64,000 bases of DNA from Nocardioides cavernaquae (lineage in GTDB: Bacteria > Actinomycetota > Actinomycetes > Propionibacteriales > Nocardioidaceae): NCBI RefSeq assembly GCF_003600895.1, contig NZ_QYRP01000002.1, positions 992,001 to 1,056,000 of the forward strand, read 5' to 3'. Under the pieces are notes generated by a model, which saw only the letters and a list, made by a program, of their open reading frames with translations, was not told the origin of the DNA and ran no database searches. Numbering within the stretch: position 1 is the stretch's first letter; each line of letters opens with the position of its first letter. Shown here piece after piece: positions 1-8,338 of this stretch. The position numbers and the translations under genes are program-made.

Positions 1-170
1 TTGCGCTCGATCCCCTCGCGCCGATCGACGGAGGCCGTCGAGGCGAGAACGTCGGCGGCCGTCACGCCGAGCACGGGGAGGCCGATCATGAAGAGGACGA
101 GCAGAGTCCTCCCCTTGTGCCGCAGCAGATCCCGCCAGGCGAGGCGCAGGAGCGCGCGCCAGCCGGTCAT
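1..170 (-). CDS. FtsX-like ABC transporter permease (N-terminal fragment)
   Basis: This is the first 56 codons of a protein that runs off the left edge of the window. It begins MTGWRALLRLAWRDLLRHKG, followed by a hydrophobic segment (about residues 22-45) and a polar stretch. This layout is typical of the N-terminus of FtsX/MacB-type permeases: a short amphipathic lead, the first membrane helix, then the extracellular domain. Its ATG overlaps the stop of the upstream ATPase gene (ATGA), so the two are translationally coupled and probably form one exporter with the ATPase. The substrate cannot be told from the fragment. Family assignment rests on context and the N-terminal pattern. Confidence 0.75.
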   Translation of the reverse strand, partial: MTGWRALLRLAWRDLLRHKGRTLLVLFMIGLPVLGVTAADVLASTASVDRREGIER

Positions 171-913
171 CGCAGTGCCTCTTCGGAGAGCAGGTCGTCC
201 GGGCCCTGCATGGACCGACCACCGGACTCGTCGACGACCAGGCCGTCACGGAGGAACACGACCCGGTCAGCCCAGGCGGCGTGGCGCGGTTCGTGCGTGA
301 CGAGCACCCCTGCGGCGCCTGCGTCGCAGCGGGCGCGGAGCAGCTGGAGGATCTCTTCGCCGGTCTCGGTGTCGAGTGCACCCGTCGGCTCGTCGGCCAG
401 GATCAGCCGGCGGTCCCCGACGATGGCCCGGGCGATGGCGATGCGCTGCTGCTGGCCGCCGGACATGTCGTCCGGGTAGCGGTCGGCAAGATCGGCGATG
501 CCGACCTCGTCGAGGGCAGCGATGGCCGCGGCGCGGGCCACTCCGGCGCGGACGCCGTCGAGCTCCTGCGGGAGGGCGACGTTCTCGGCGGCGGTCAGGG
601 CCGGGATCAGGTTGAAGTCCTGGAAGACGTAGCCCACCGTCGTACGCCGCAAGCGTGCGCGCTGCGTCTGCGACAGGCCGACCACGGAGGTGCCGTCGAT
701 GATGACGTCGCCGGCGGTCGGCTTGTCGAGTCCACCCGCGAGGTGGAGCAGGGTCGACTTGCCGGAACCGGACGGCCCCATGACCGCGACCAGCTCACCC
801 GGACGGGCGGTGAAGGTGATCCCGCGGAGCGCGTGGACCTGGGCAGCGCCGACACCGTGCACGCGTGTGACGTCGGCCAGGGTGAGGACGGGGTTGAGGT
901 TCGGGACGTTCAT
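167..913 (-). CDS. ABC transporter ATP-binding protein (LolD/MacB-like)
   Basis: This is the 248-residue ATPase subunit of an ABC exporter, acting at the inner face of the membrane with the FtsX-like permease encoded next. Visible motifs are Walker A GPSGSGKST (46-54), Q-loop region VFQDFNLIP (96-104), signature MSGGQQQR (150-157), Walker B LILADEPTGALD (170-181) and the H-loop VTHE. This set and the length match the LolD/MacB/SalX group used for export or antibiotic and peptide resistance. The start ATG at 913 was chosen because it overlaps the PadR stop (ATGA) and gives the usual family length. The order PadR-ATPase-permease suggests self-regulated export of a toxic compound, which is an inference. 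Confidence 0.93.
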   Translation of the reverse strand: MNVPNLNPVLTLADVTRVHGVGAAQVHALRGITFTARPGELVAVMGPSGSGKSTLLHLAGGLDKPTAGDVIIDGTSVVGLSQTQRARLRRTTVGYVFQDFNLIPALTAAENVALPQELDGVRAGVARAAAIAALDEVGIADLADRYPDDMSGGQQQRIAIARAIVGDRRLILADEPTGALDTETGEEILQLLRARCDAGAAGVLVTHEPRHAAWADRVVFLRDGLVVDESGGRSMQGPDDLLSEEALR

Positions 914-1473
914 CGGAGACGCTCCTCTGCAGTGGCAGTGCGGGTGGCGAGCCGGCGAAGGCGGGTCTCGCAGTGGTCGAGCCAGCGGAGTTCGGCCTCC
1001 GCGGCGAAGATCAGGGAGTCGAGGACCAGGCTCCAGGCCAGGTCGGCGAGCTCGTCGGTCGAAGCGGAGCGCTTCAGCCGGGTGTAGTCCTGGAGGGCAG
1101 TCATGGTCGAGCCACGCTGCCGCTGCACCAGGGCGGTGACGTCGACCCCGGGGAGCGTGACCGCGATGGCCAGCTTGATGGCCAGCTCGTCGCGCGGCGG
1201 CTGCCCGCGACCCACTGGCTCGTCGAACCAGGTCGCCACCTCGACGCGACCATCGGTCGTGATCTCGTAGCTGTGCTTGCCGTCCTCGGACTCGTCGCCC
1301 TCGGCGACCCCCTGGATCAGGCCGTCCCGCTCGAGACGGGTCAGCGTCGTGTAGACCTGCCCGATGTTGAGCGGCCACGTGGCACCCGTGCGTCCTTCGA
1401 ACTCACTGCGCAGCTGGTAGCCGTACATCGGTCCCTGCTCGAGCAGAGCCAGCAGTGCATGTCGTACTGACAT
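910..1473 (-). CDS. PadR family transcriptional regulator
   Basis: This is a 187-residue regulator with an N-terminal PadR winged helix. MSVRHALLALLEQGPMYGYQ is the characteristic opening, followed by NIGQVYTTLTRLERDG as recognition helix and the wing with KHSYEITTDG. The C-terminal half (about 95-187) is helical and fits the dimerisation domain of the Vir_act_alpha_C type. I chose the ATG at 1473 rather than an in-frame ATG ten codons upstream, because the upstream ATG lies inside the tandem operator and the family normally starts at this motif. It is the first gene of the operon with the ABC ATPase and permease, so it most likely represses the exporter and is released by the exported compound. 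Confidence 0.92.
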   Translation of the reverse strand: MSVRHALLALLEQGPMYGYQLRSEFEGRTGATWPLNIGQVYTTLTRLERDGLIQGVAEGDESEDGKHSYEITTDGRVEVATWFDEPVGRGQPPRDELAIKLAIAVTLPGVDVTALVQRQRGSTMTALQDYTRLKRSASTDELADLAWSLVLDSLIFAAEAELRWLDHCETRLRRLATRTATAEERLR

Positions 1474-1488
1474 CGTTCCCCCTTCCGA

Positions 1489-1518
1489 ATACTCGGTATG
1501 CACATACTAGGTATGCAC
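1489..1518. promoter_or_regulatory. Tandem operator upstream of the PadR-ABC operon
   Basis: Two adjacent 15-base units, ATACTCGGTATGCAC (1489-1503) and ATACTAGGTATGCAC (1504-1518), differ at one base. Each contains an inverted repeat ATAC-N3-GTAT, and the junction TGCACATA adds a further half site. The element starts 16 bases upstream of the PadR start codon. Position and dyad symmetry make it a good candidate for the PadR binding site, overlapping the promoter; binding itself is inferred. Confidence 0.7.
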
Positions 1519-1676
1519 GAGCCGATGTCAAGGAAATTCGGTTGAGAGGCCCGCGCGCGGCGTCGTACTGTCGGCTCCGTGCCGCTCCCGACGAGCGCCT
1601 GATGAGAGGAGTCGTGACATGTCCATCGCTGTTTTCGGCCTGCCCGCCGACCACCTCTTCCCTCCCAGGAGCACGC

Positions 1677-2567
1677 ATGCACTCCGAGGAACTCCCCTCA
1701 CCTGACCAGTCGATCGACCGGGCCTTCGTCGTCGACTTCATCCCGTACGACGACGGCGACCCCGACCACGACGACGCGCTCGGCGACGGGCGCCGCTGGT
1801 CGACCTGGCTCGACGTCGAGCCGCTCTGCCGCGGTCCGCAGCCGCGCCCCGACTGGATCGTGACCTCCCAGGGCGCGATCGACACCGAGCTCGGGGTCCT
1901 CAAGTCTGGCAAGGAGGCCGACGCCTTCCTGATCGAGCGCGCCGACCCCCACCTCCCTGACCAGGGCGTCGTGATGGTCGCGAAGCGCTACCGGACCAGT
2001 GAGCACCGCAGCTTCCACCGCGCCGCGGCGTACACCGAAGGGCGCAGCACGAAGCGCTCGCGCGACCAGCGAGCCCTCAAGCGGAAGTCGACCTGGGGCC
2101 GGACGGTCGCGAACACCGAGTGGGCGAATGCCGAGTGGGCCGCACTCGTGCGGTGCTGGCAGCTCGGCGTACCGGTGCCCTATCCCGTGCAGATCGACGG
2201 CACCGAGCTGCTCATGGAGTGGGTCAGCGTCGAGGGCGAGGACGGCCCCGAGACCGCACCCCGGCTGGCCCAGACCCGACCGGCGCCCGTGCTCCTCGCG
2301 TCGTACTTCGAGCAGTTGCGCGATGCCCTGCACACCATGGTGCAGGCCGGGTTCGTCCACGGCGACCTCTCGGCGTACAACCTGCTGGCGGCCGGGGACC
2401 GGCTGGTCGTCATCGACCTGCCGCAGGTCGTCGACCTGGTCGGCAGCAGCTCGGGCATGGACTTCCTCCTGCGCGACTGCGCCAACGTCTGCGGCTGGTT
2501 CCGCAGCCGTGGCCTCGAGGCGGACGAGCACGCCCTGTACGCCGAGCTGGTTGCGCATGCCTTCTGA
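1677..2567 (+). CDS. RIO-family serine/threonine protein kinase
   Basis: This 296-residue protein has a RIO1-type kinase fold. The flexible loop motif is LKSGKEADAFLI (about 75-86), the catalytic loop is FVHGDLSAYNLL (about 224-235), and the metal-binding motif is VVIDLPQVVD (about 242-251). These are the conserved phosphate-binding, HxD and DxP-type elements of RIO kinases, which are common in archaea and eukaryotes and sporadic in actinobacteria. The ATG at 1677 was chosen because AGGAG lies at the right distance upstream; longer in-frame readings upstream lack a ribosome site. It is a single gene with no obvious partner. Its substrate is not known; a role in ribosome maturation would be extrapolation from eukaryotic homologues. 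Confidence 0.88.
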   Translation: MHSEELPSPDQSIDRAFVVDFIPYDDGDPDHDDALGDGRRWSTWLDVEPLCRGPQPRPDWIVTSQGAIDTELGVLKSGKEADAFLIERADPHLPDQGVVMVAKRYRTSEHRSFHRAAAYTEGRSTKRSRDQRALKRKSTWGRTVANTEWANAEWAALVRCWQLGVPVPYPVQIDGTELLMEWVSVEGEDGPETAPRLAQTRPAPVLLASYFEQLRDALHTMVQAGFVHGDLSAYNLLAAGDRLVVIDLPQVVDLVGSSSGMDFLLRDCANVCGWFRSRGLEADEHALYAELVAHAF

Positions 2568-2623
2568 CTGCGTGCCCAAAGCGTGATTGACTCCGCGGGT
2601 CGACCTGCGAAAGGAACCACCCC

Positions 2624-3175
2624 ATGATCCGGCTGCCCCGGCTGACCCGACCGCTCGGAGGGCTCGCCCTCGCGGCCGCCCTCACTCTTTCCGCCACCGC
2701 GTGCGGAGAGGAGGAGCCGAAGCAGCCGGCCGTGACCGAGGCCGACCTGGCGACTGCCGCGATCGCCTCCCAGCTGGCCGTCAAGCTCGAGATCGACCAG
2801 GCGCTCTGCACGGCCAAGGCGCTGGTCAAGGACCTCGGGGTGAAGCAGCTGCACTCCTCGGGCGTCCTGAACGACGAGGACATCGCCCAGCTCGATCGCC
2901 GGTTCGACCAGGAGACGGCCACGGCGCTGGCCGATGCCACGGTGGCCTGCTGGGACTGGCGCACGCACACCACGACCCTGGCCTCGCTCTACCCCGAGGC
3001 CGAGACCGACGCCTGGGACGCTTACGTCGCGTGCACGGAGAAGCTCGACGAGAAGCTGCGGGCGTCCATCGCCGAGGCCAACGCCAGGGACGGCAAGACC
3101 GGCGCCCAGCGCGAGCTCGCCGCCGCGGAGCAGCAGTGCCGCAAGCCACTCGGCAAGGCCGTCGCCGCCAAGTAG
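2624..3175 (+). CDS. Putative lipoprotein of unknown function
   Basis: This 183-residue protein has a type II signal peptide: basic MIRLPRLTR, a hydrophobic core, and the lipobox LSATAC with Cys27 followed by an acidic GEEE. It is therefore predicted to be lipid-anchored on the outer face of the membrane. The mature part is helical, charged and contains four further cysteines (in QALCTAK, VACWDW, VACTEK and EQQCRK) that could form two disulfides. I recognise no family. It sits alone between the RIO kinase and a bidirectional hairpin, with GAAAGGAAC as a ribosome site just upstream. Confidence 0.85.
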   Translation: MIRLPRLTRPLGGLALAAALTLSATACGEEEPKQPAVTEADLATAAIASQLAVKLEIDQALCTAKALVKDLGVKQLHSSGVLNDEDIAQLDRRFDQETATALADATVACWDWRTHTTTLASLYPEAETDAWDAYVACTEKLDEKLRASIAEANARDGKTGAQRELAAAEQQCRKPLGKAVAAK

Positions 3176-3186
3176 CCCCAAACACA

Positions 3187-3248
3187 GATAGTCCCCAACG
3201 GCAGGACCCCAGCTCCGAGGAATCGGGGTCCGCCTGTCGGGGACTATC
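3187..3248. repeat. Long inverted repeat, copy 1 of a GATAGTCCCC palindrome family
   Basis: Arms at 3187-3210 and 3225-3248 pair over 24 positions with some mismatches. The outermost ten bases (GATAGTCCCC / GGGGACTATC) and the inner ACCCC/GGGGT pair perfectly. It lies between the convergent lipoprotein and fadB genes, where it could act as a bidirectional terminator. The same outer arm occurs at 41714-41778, so this is also a dispersed repeat. Confidence 0.8.
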
Positions 3249-3260
3249 GCGTTGTTGCGG

Positions 3261-5432
3261 TCAGGCGGTGAAGCTCTCGCCCTTCGCGGCGAGGTCGACC
3301 AGCGTCTGCGACGGGCGGAACCGCTCGCCGTACTTGTCGGCCAGCTCGTTCGCACGGGCCACGAAGCCGGCCAGGCCACCCTCGTAGTTGTTGATGAAGG
3401 TGATCGTGCCACCGGTGTTCGGCGGCATGCCGATGCCGAAGATCGAGCCGATGTTGGCCTCGGCCGTCGAGTCGAGGACGCCCTCGTCGAAGCAGCGGAC
3501 GGTGTCCAGCGGCATCGGGAAGAGCAGGCGGTCCTGGATCTCCTGGATCGAGGGCTGCTCGTCCGCGACCGGGTACAGGTCGGCCAGACCGGCCCAGATC
3601 GAGCCGCGCTTGCCGTCGGCGTAGTCGAAGAAGCCCGCGCCACGGAGCTTGCCGGCGCGACCCACCTCGATCATCTTGTCGACGACCGCCGTGCCCGGGT
3701 GGCCCGGGTAGTCGGCGCCCATCGCGGCCTTGGTCTGGTGCTCGATCTTCTGCATCGTCTCCATGTTGAGCTCGTCGGAGATCTGCAGGGTGCCGACCGG
3801 GAAGGCAGCCATGGTGGCGGCCCGCTCCAGGGAGTACGGCGCGACGCCCTCGGCCAGCATCGCCAGGCCCTCCATGATGAAGGTGCCGATGACGCGCGAG
3901 GTGTAGAAGCCGCGGCCGTCGTTGACGACGATCGGGGTCTTCTTGATCAGCATCGTGATGTCGATCGCCTGGGCGATGGACTCCGGCGACGTCTTCTCAC
4001 CGCGGATGATCTCGACCAGCGGCATCTTGTCGACCGGCGAGAAGAAGTGCAGACCGACGAAGCGCGGCGCGTCCTCCTCGTTCTCCAGGCCCTGGGCCAG
4101 GCCGGTGATCGGCAGGGTCGAGGTGTTGGAGCACAGCAGCGCACCCGGCTCGAGGAACGGGATGACCTCGGCGAAGACCTTGGCCTTCAGCTCCGGGTTC
4201 TCGAACACGGCCTCGATCACGCAGTCGGCGCCCTTGGCGTCGGCAGCGTCGGCGGTCGGGGTGATCCGGGCGAGCAGCTCGTCGGACTTCTCCTGGGTCA
4301 GCCGGCCACGAGCGATCGCCTTGTCGTTGATCGCCTGCGAGTAGGCCTTGCCCTTCTCGGCGGCCTCGATCGAGATGTCCTTGAGGACGACCTCGACACC
4401 GGCCTTGGCGTAGACGTAGGCGATGCCCGCGCCCATCATGCCGGCGCCGAGCACGACGAGCTTCTTGGGCGTGTACTTCTCGATGCCCTCGGGACGCAGC
4501 TTGCCGGAGTTGATCTCCTGCAGGTCGAAGAAGAACGCCTGCGTCATCGCCTTGGCGACGCGACCGGTCGCCAGGTTGACGAAGTAGCGCGACTCGATGC
4601 GCGAAGCGTTCTCGAAGTCGACGCCCGCACCCTCGACCGAGGCGGACATGATGGCCTCGGGGGCGGGGTACTTCGCGCCCTTGAGCTGCTTGGCCAAACC
4701 GGCCGGGAACGCCGGAAGCATCTGCGCCAGCGACGGGCTCGTGGGCTTGCCGCCGGGCATCTTGTAGCCCTGCTGGTCCCACGGCTGCGACTTGGCAGCG
4801 TCGTTGTCCTTGTTCTCCGCGATCCACGCCTTGGCGGCGCCGACCAGGTCAGCACCCTCGGCGAGGACCTCGTCGATCAGGCCGACGGACTGGGCCTTGG
4901 CCGGCTGCATGCGCTGGCCCTGGAGCAGGACCTTCTGCAGCGCGTCGGAGACACCGAGCATGCGGGTGACGCGGGTGACGCCGCCACCGCCCGGGAGCAG
5001 GCCGAGCATGACCTCCGGCAGGCCGATCTCGAAGCGACCGGCAGCCGCGATGCGGTGACGGAACGCCAGCGCGATCTCGAGGCCACCACCGAGGGCGGCG
5101 CCGTTGATCGCGGCAACCGTCGGCACACCGAGCTTCTCGATGCGACGCAGCTGCGCCTTGACGGTCTCGACCTCGTCGAAGACCTCCTGGGCGTTCTCCG
5201 GCTGGACCTGGATCAGGGTGGTCAGGTCGCCACCTGCGAAGAAGGTCTTCTTCGCCGAGGTGATCACGACACCGGTGATGGACTCGCGCTCGGCCTCGAG
5301 GCGGTCGACGGTCGCGCCCATGGAGGCGACGTACGTCGCGTTCATGACGTTGGCGGAGCCGTTGGGGTCGTCCATCGTGAGGACGACGACGCCGTCGGCG
5401 TCCTTCTCGAACTTGATCATGTTGTCAGTCAT
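3261..5432 (-). CDS. fadB: Trifunctional fatty-acid oxidation protein (enoyl-CoA hydratase / 3-hydroxyacyl-CoA dehydrogenase)
   Basis: This is the 723-residue alpha subunit of the beta-oxidation complex. The N-terminal crotonase domain (about 1-200) carries the oxyanion-hole motif GAALGGGLEIAL and the catalytic-loop Glu in GLPEVMLGLLPGGGG. The central Rossmann domain begins at about 327 with LVVLGAGMMGAGIAY. The dehydrogenase part contains FVGLHFFSPVDKMPLVEII, with the catalytic His, and the C-terminal helical dimerisation domain. Length and layout match mycobacterial FadB. It hydrates enoyl-CoA and oxidises 3-hydroxyacyl-CoA with NAD. It follows fadA by 15 bases on the same strand and is surely co-transcribed and assembled with it. 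Confidence 0.96.
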   Translation of the reverse strand: MTDNMIKFEKDADGVVVLTMDDPNGSANVMNATYVASMGATVDRLEAERESITGVVITSAKKTFFAGGDLTTLIQVQPENAQEVFDEVETVKAQLRRIEKLGVPTVAAINGAALGGGLEIALAFRHRIAAAGRFEIGLPEVMLGLLPGGGGVTRVTRMLGVSDALQKVLLQGQRMQPAKAQSVGLIDEVLAEGADLVGAAKAWIAENKDNDAAKSQPWDQQGYKMPGGKPTSPSLAQMLPAFPAGLAKQLKGAKYPAPEAIMSASVEGAGVDFENASRIESRYFVNLATGRVAKAMTQAFFFDLQEINSGKLRPEGIEKYTPKKLVVLGAGMMGAGIAYVYAKAGVEVVLKDISIEAAEKGKAYSQAINDKAIARGRLTQEKSDELLARITPTADAADAKGADCVIEAVFENPELKAKVFAEVIPFLEPGALLCSNTSTLPITGLAQGLENEEDAPRFVGLHFFSPVDKMPLVEIIRGEKTSPESIAQAIDITMLIKKTPIVVNDGRGFYTSRVIGTFIMEGLAMLAEGVAPYSLERAATMAAFPVGTLQISDELNMETMQKIEHQTKAAMGADYPGHPGTAVVDKMIEVGRAGKLRGAGFFDYADGKRGSIWAGLADLYPVADEQPSIQEIQDRLLFPMPLDTVRCFDEGVLDSTAEANIGSIFGIGMPPNTGGTITFINNYEGGLAGFVARANELADKYGERFRPSQTLVDLAAKGESFTA

Positions 5433-5447
5433 CTCTGTCCAGGCCTC

Positions 5448-6656
5448 TCAGATCACTTCGACGATGATGGCGATGCCCATTCCGCCACCGACACAGAGCG
5501 TGCAGAGACCACGCTTCTTGCCGGTGCGCTTGAGCTCGTCGATGACGGTGCCGATGATCATGGCGCCGGTCGCACCCAGCGGGTGACCCATCGCGATCGC
5601 GCCACCGTTGACGTTGGTGATCGACTCGTCGATGCCCATGTCCTTGATGAAGCGCATCGCAACAGCCGCGAACGCCTCGTTGATCTCCCACAGGTCGATG
5701 TCCTCGACCGTCAGGCCGGCCTTCGCCAACGCCTTGCGGGCAGCCGGCGCCGGGCCGGTCAGCATGATCGTCGGGTCGGCACCGGAGACGGCGGTCGCGA
5801 GGACCTTCGCCTTCGGGGTCAGGCCGAGCTCCTTGCCGATCTCCTCGGTGCCCACGAGCACCAGCGCCGCACCGTCGACGATGCCGGAGCTGTTGCCGGC
5901 GTGGTGGACGTGGTTGATCTTCTCGAGCTGGTGGTACTTCTTCAGCGCCACGTCGTCGAAGCCCACGTCACCGAAGAACTGGAACGACGGGTTCAGGCCG
6001 GCGAGCTTCTCAGGCGTGGTGCCACGCTTGATGAACTCGTCCTTCTCGAGGATGGTCAGGCCGTTGCGGTCCTTGACCGGGACGACCGAGCCGTCGAAGT
6101 AGCCGGCGTCCTGAGCGGCAGCTGCGCGCTCCTGCGACTGCGACCCGTAGCGGTCGACGTCGTCGCGGGTGAAGCCCTCGAGCGTGGCGATCAGGTCAGC
6201 GGAGACACCCTGCGGGATGAAGTAGGTGTCGATCGCGGTGCGCGGGTCCATGGCCCAGGCGCCACCGTCGGAGCCAAGGGCGAGACGGGACATCGACTCG
6301 ACGCCGCCGGCGAGGATCAGGTCCTCCCAGCCGGAGCGGATGCGCTGCGAGGCCTGGTTGACGGCCTCCATGCCGGAGGCGCAGAAGCGGTTCAGCTGGA
6401 CACCGGCAACGGTGTCCGGGAGACCCGCGGCGATCGCAGCGGTCTTCGCGATGTCAGCACCCTGGTCACCGACCGGGGTGACGACACCGAGGATCACGTC
6501 ATCGATCCGGCTCGTGTCGAGCTGCGGGTTGCGCTCACGGATCGCGTCGATCAGTCCCACCACGAGGTCGAGGGGCTTGACCTCGTGCAGCGAGCCGTCC
6601 TTCTTGCCCTTGCCACGCGGCGTGCGCACGTGGTCATAGATGAAAGCCTCAGTCAT
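5448..6656 (-). CDS. fadA: Acetyl-CoA C-acyltransferase (beta-ketothiolase)
   Basis: This 402-residue thiolase is the beta subunit of the complex and cleaves 3-ketoacyl-CoA to acetyl-CoA and a shortened acyl-CoA. The nucleophilic Cys is in [11 protein letters not shown] (Cys92), the second active-site signature is [11 protein letters not shown], and the C-terminal signature CVGGGMGIA carries the acid/base Cys. The family opening [20 protein letters not shown] is intact. It is the promoter-proximal gene of the fadA-fadB operon. GAGGAATCC provides a ribosome site before the ATG, and a 15-base perfect palindrome lies 24 bases upstream of the start, so the operon is probably repressed by a fatty-acid responsive regulator not encoded next to it. 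Confidence 0.96.
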   Translation of the reverse strand: MTEAFIYDHVRTPRGKGKKDGSLHEVKPLDLVVGLIDAIRERNPQLDTSRIDDVILGVVTPVGDQGADIAKTAAIAAGLPDTVAGVQLNRFCASGMEAVNQASQRIRSGWEDLILAGGVESMSRLALGSDGGAWAMDPRTAIDTYFIPQGVSADLIATLEGFTRDDVDRYGSQSQERAAAAQDAGYFDGSVVPVKDRNGLTILEKDEFIKRGTTPEKLAGLNPSFQFFGDVGFDDVALKKYHQLEKINHVHHAGNSSGIVDGAALVLVGTEEIGKELGLTPKAKVLATAVSGADPTIMLTGPAPAARKALAKAGLTVEDIDLWEINEAFAAVAMRFIKDMGIDESITNVNGGAIAMGHPLGATGAMIIGTVIDELKRTGKKRGLCTLCVGGGMGIAIIVEVI

Positions 6657-6679
6657 CTGGATTCCTCACAGAGTGAATT

Positions 6680-6694
6680 GGTACACCGTGTACC
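6680..6694. promoter_or_regulatory. Palindromic operator upstream of fadA-fadB
   Basis: GGTACACCGTGTACC is a perfect 15-base palindrome with a single central base, 24 bases before the fadA ATG. A second weaker dyad (GTACATGG...ACATACATG) follows at 6696-6715. The form and place suit a TetR- or FadR-type repressor site. Its core ACAC-N-GTGT is also found in the palindrome at 26849-26867. Confidence 0.65.
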
Positions 6695-6761
6695 CGGTAC
6701 ATGGTGACATACATGTCCTGATGCGCCGAGGTGTCCAGCCAAAATGTCGGGGGCCGCAGAT

Positions 6762-7313
6762 TCAGACCATACGGCCGATGAACGCGAGCAGCCGGGTCTG
6801 AGGGTCGGCGTCATCGGCGACCGGCTGCTTCGGGCCGTAGTGGCCGCTGGTCCGCAGCACCTCGTCGAGCGGCTCCATCCCGGCGAGCATCACGGCGCAG
6901 CGCTCGGTGTCGAGGTGCTCGTCCTGGCCGGTCGCGCGAGCGAGGTCCCAGCTGTGCAGGAAGACGTCCCCGGTGAAGAACATCGCGATCGCCCGGTCGA
7001 GCGGGTGGGTGCCGGGCGGGCCGGTGTAGCTGATCGCCGCGGTGGCCGGATCATCGAGCAGGGCCTGGACCTGATCGCTCATCGTCGTCCACGCGGCGTA
7101 CGGGTCCTCGTCGACGGAGGGGCCGGGCGCGAGCTGCACGCCGGCCCCGTGCGCGAGGAACCCGGGGAACCAGGTCACGAGATGGCGTACGACGTCGCGG
7201 GCCGCCCAGCCCTCGCACGGCGCGGGATCACCCCACCGTGCTGGATCAACACCGGCGACCAGCTCGGTGAAGTGGCCGGCGATCTGGCGGTACTCATCGG
7301 CAGGAGTCGTCAT
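6762..7313 (-). CDS. TIGR03086-type metal-binding protein (DinB / mycothiol-dependent superfamily)
   Basis: This 183-residue four-helix-bundle protein belongs to the group annotated TIGR03086 / maleylpyruvate-isomerase N-terminal. Metal-ligand histidines are expected in DVVRHLVTWF (about 52-61) and FLHSWDLARATG (about 127-138), and the motif PCEGWAARDVVRH is typical. Related actinobacterial enzymes use mycothiol as cofactor, but no specific reaction can be assigned. The start MTTPADEY at 7313 was chosen because the extra 29 codons upstream would overlap the divergent pheA start and look non-coding. The gene is single and divergent from pheA by 44 bases. Confidence 0.82.
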   Translation of the reverse strand: MTTPADEYRQIAGHFTELVAGVDPARWGDPAPCEGWAARDVVRHLVTWFPGFLAHGAGVQLAPGPSVDEDPYAAWTTMSDQVQALLDDPATAAISYTGPPGTHPLDRAIAMFFTGDVFLHSWDLARATGQDEHLDTERCAVMLAGMEPLDEVLRTSGHYGPKQPVADDADPQTRLLAFIGRMV

Positions 7314-7357
7314 GTCGGCCAGCGTAGATCGGCCAGGAATGATGGCAGGATGAACGC

Positions 7358-8227
7358 GTGAGCCAGAAGACGATCGCCTACCAGGGCGAGCCGGGGGCAA
7401 ACTCCGACATCGCCTGCCGTGACGTGTATCCCGACTGGGAGACGCTCCCCTGCGCCTCCTTCGAGGACGTCTTCGCCGCGATCGAGGAGGGACGCGCCGA
7501 CCTCGGCATGATCCCGATCGACAACTCGCTGGCCGGGCGCGTGGCCGACATCCACCACCTGCTGCCGAAGTCGGACCTGCACATCGTGGGCGAGTACTTC
7601 ATGCCGATCCACTTCCAGCTGCTCGGCGTGCCGGGCGCGACGCTGGAGTCGATCAAGAGCGTGCACAGCCACGTGCACGCGCTGGGGCAGTGCCGCCGGA
7701 TCATCGGCAAGCTCGGGCTCAAGCCGGTGATCGCCGGTGACACCGCCGGCTCGGCCCGCGAGGTCTCCGAGTGGGGTGACGTCACCCGTGCCTCCCTCGC
7801 GCCGGCCCTCGCCGCACAGGTCTACGGTCTCGATGTGCTCGCGGAGAACGTCGAGGACGAGGACCACAACACGACCCGGTTCGTGATCCTCTCGCGGGAG
7901 TACGCCGAGGCGCCGGCGCCTGCCGCCGACTCCGGCGACATGGTCGTGACCACCTTCGTCTTCCGCGTGCGCAACCTGCCCGCCGCGCTCTACAAGGCGC
8001 TCGGCGGGTTCGCGACCAACGGCGTCAACATGACCAAGCTCGAGGCCTACATGGTCGACGGCGAGTTCACCGCGACGATGTTCCTCGCTGATGTCGAGGG
8101 CCACCCGTCCTCCCCCGCACTCGCGCGTGCGCTCGAGGAGCTGGAGTTCTTCACCGACGAGCTGAAGGTCCTCGGCGTCTACCCGGCCGCGCCCTACCGC
8201 ATCGAGGGCGAGCACCAGCCGAAGTAG
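7358..8227 (+). CDS. pheA: Prephenate dehydratase
   Basis: This is a 289-residue monofunctional prephenate dehydratase that makes phenylpyruvate for phenylalanine synthesis. The catalytic region (about 1-180) starts TIAYQGEPGANSDIAC and includes IPIDNSLAGRV, the D-T-A motif AGDTAGSARE and the TRF motif in HNTTRFVIL with the catalytic Thr. A C-terminal ACT domain (about 190-275) carries GFATNGVNMTKLEAY, the segment corresponding to the phenylalanine-sensing GALV/ESRP region, so feedback inhibition is expected. There is no chorismate mutase domain. The start is GTG at 7358. The gene stands alone and ends before a strong hairpin shared with the convergent helicase gene. Confidence 0.96.
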   Translation: MSQKTIAYQGEPGANSDIACRDVYPDWETLPCASFEDVFAAIEEGRADLGMIPIDNSLAGRVADIHHLLPKSDLHIVGEYFMPIHFQLLGVPGATLESIKSVHSHVHALGQCRRIIGKLGLKPVIAGDTAGSAREVSEWGDVTRASLAPALAAQVYGLDVLAENVEDEDHNTTRFVILSREYAEAPAPAADSGDMVVTTFVFRVRNLPAALYKALGGFATNGVNMTKLEAYMVDGEFTATMFLADVEGHPSSPALARALEELEFFTDELKVLGVYPAAPYRIEGEHQPK

Positions 8228-8265
8228 AGCCGTGTCGCTTCGGGGTGACGGGAACGGGAGCGAAG

Positions 8266-8312
8266 CAAGGCGTGGACTTCTCGTCACATGCTGACGAAAA
8301 GTCCACGCCTTG
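8266..8312. terminator. Bidirectional terminator between pheA and helicase gene
   Basis: A 21-base stem (8266-8286 against 8292-8312) with one non-pairing position and a five-base loop CATGC lies exactly between the two convergent genes. There is no long T-run, as is usual in high-GC actinobacteria, but strength and place fit an intrinsic terminator serving both strands. Confidence 0.8.
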
Positions 8313-8338
8313 GTGAAGCTCAGCTGCCCCCGATGAGG

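Noticed and set aside
3252..6707. A 1151-codon open frame on the + strand opposite fadA-fadB.
   Set aside because: It is the antisense shadow of two clearly recognised genes; long antisense frames are normal in GC-rich DNA, and the product is a charged low-complexity chain without any domain.
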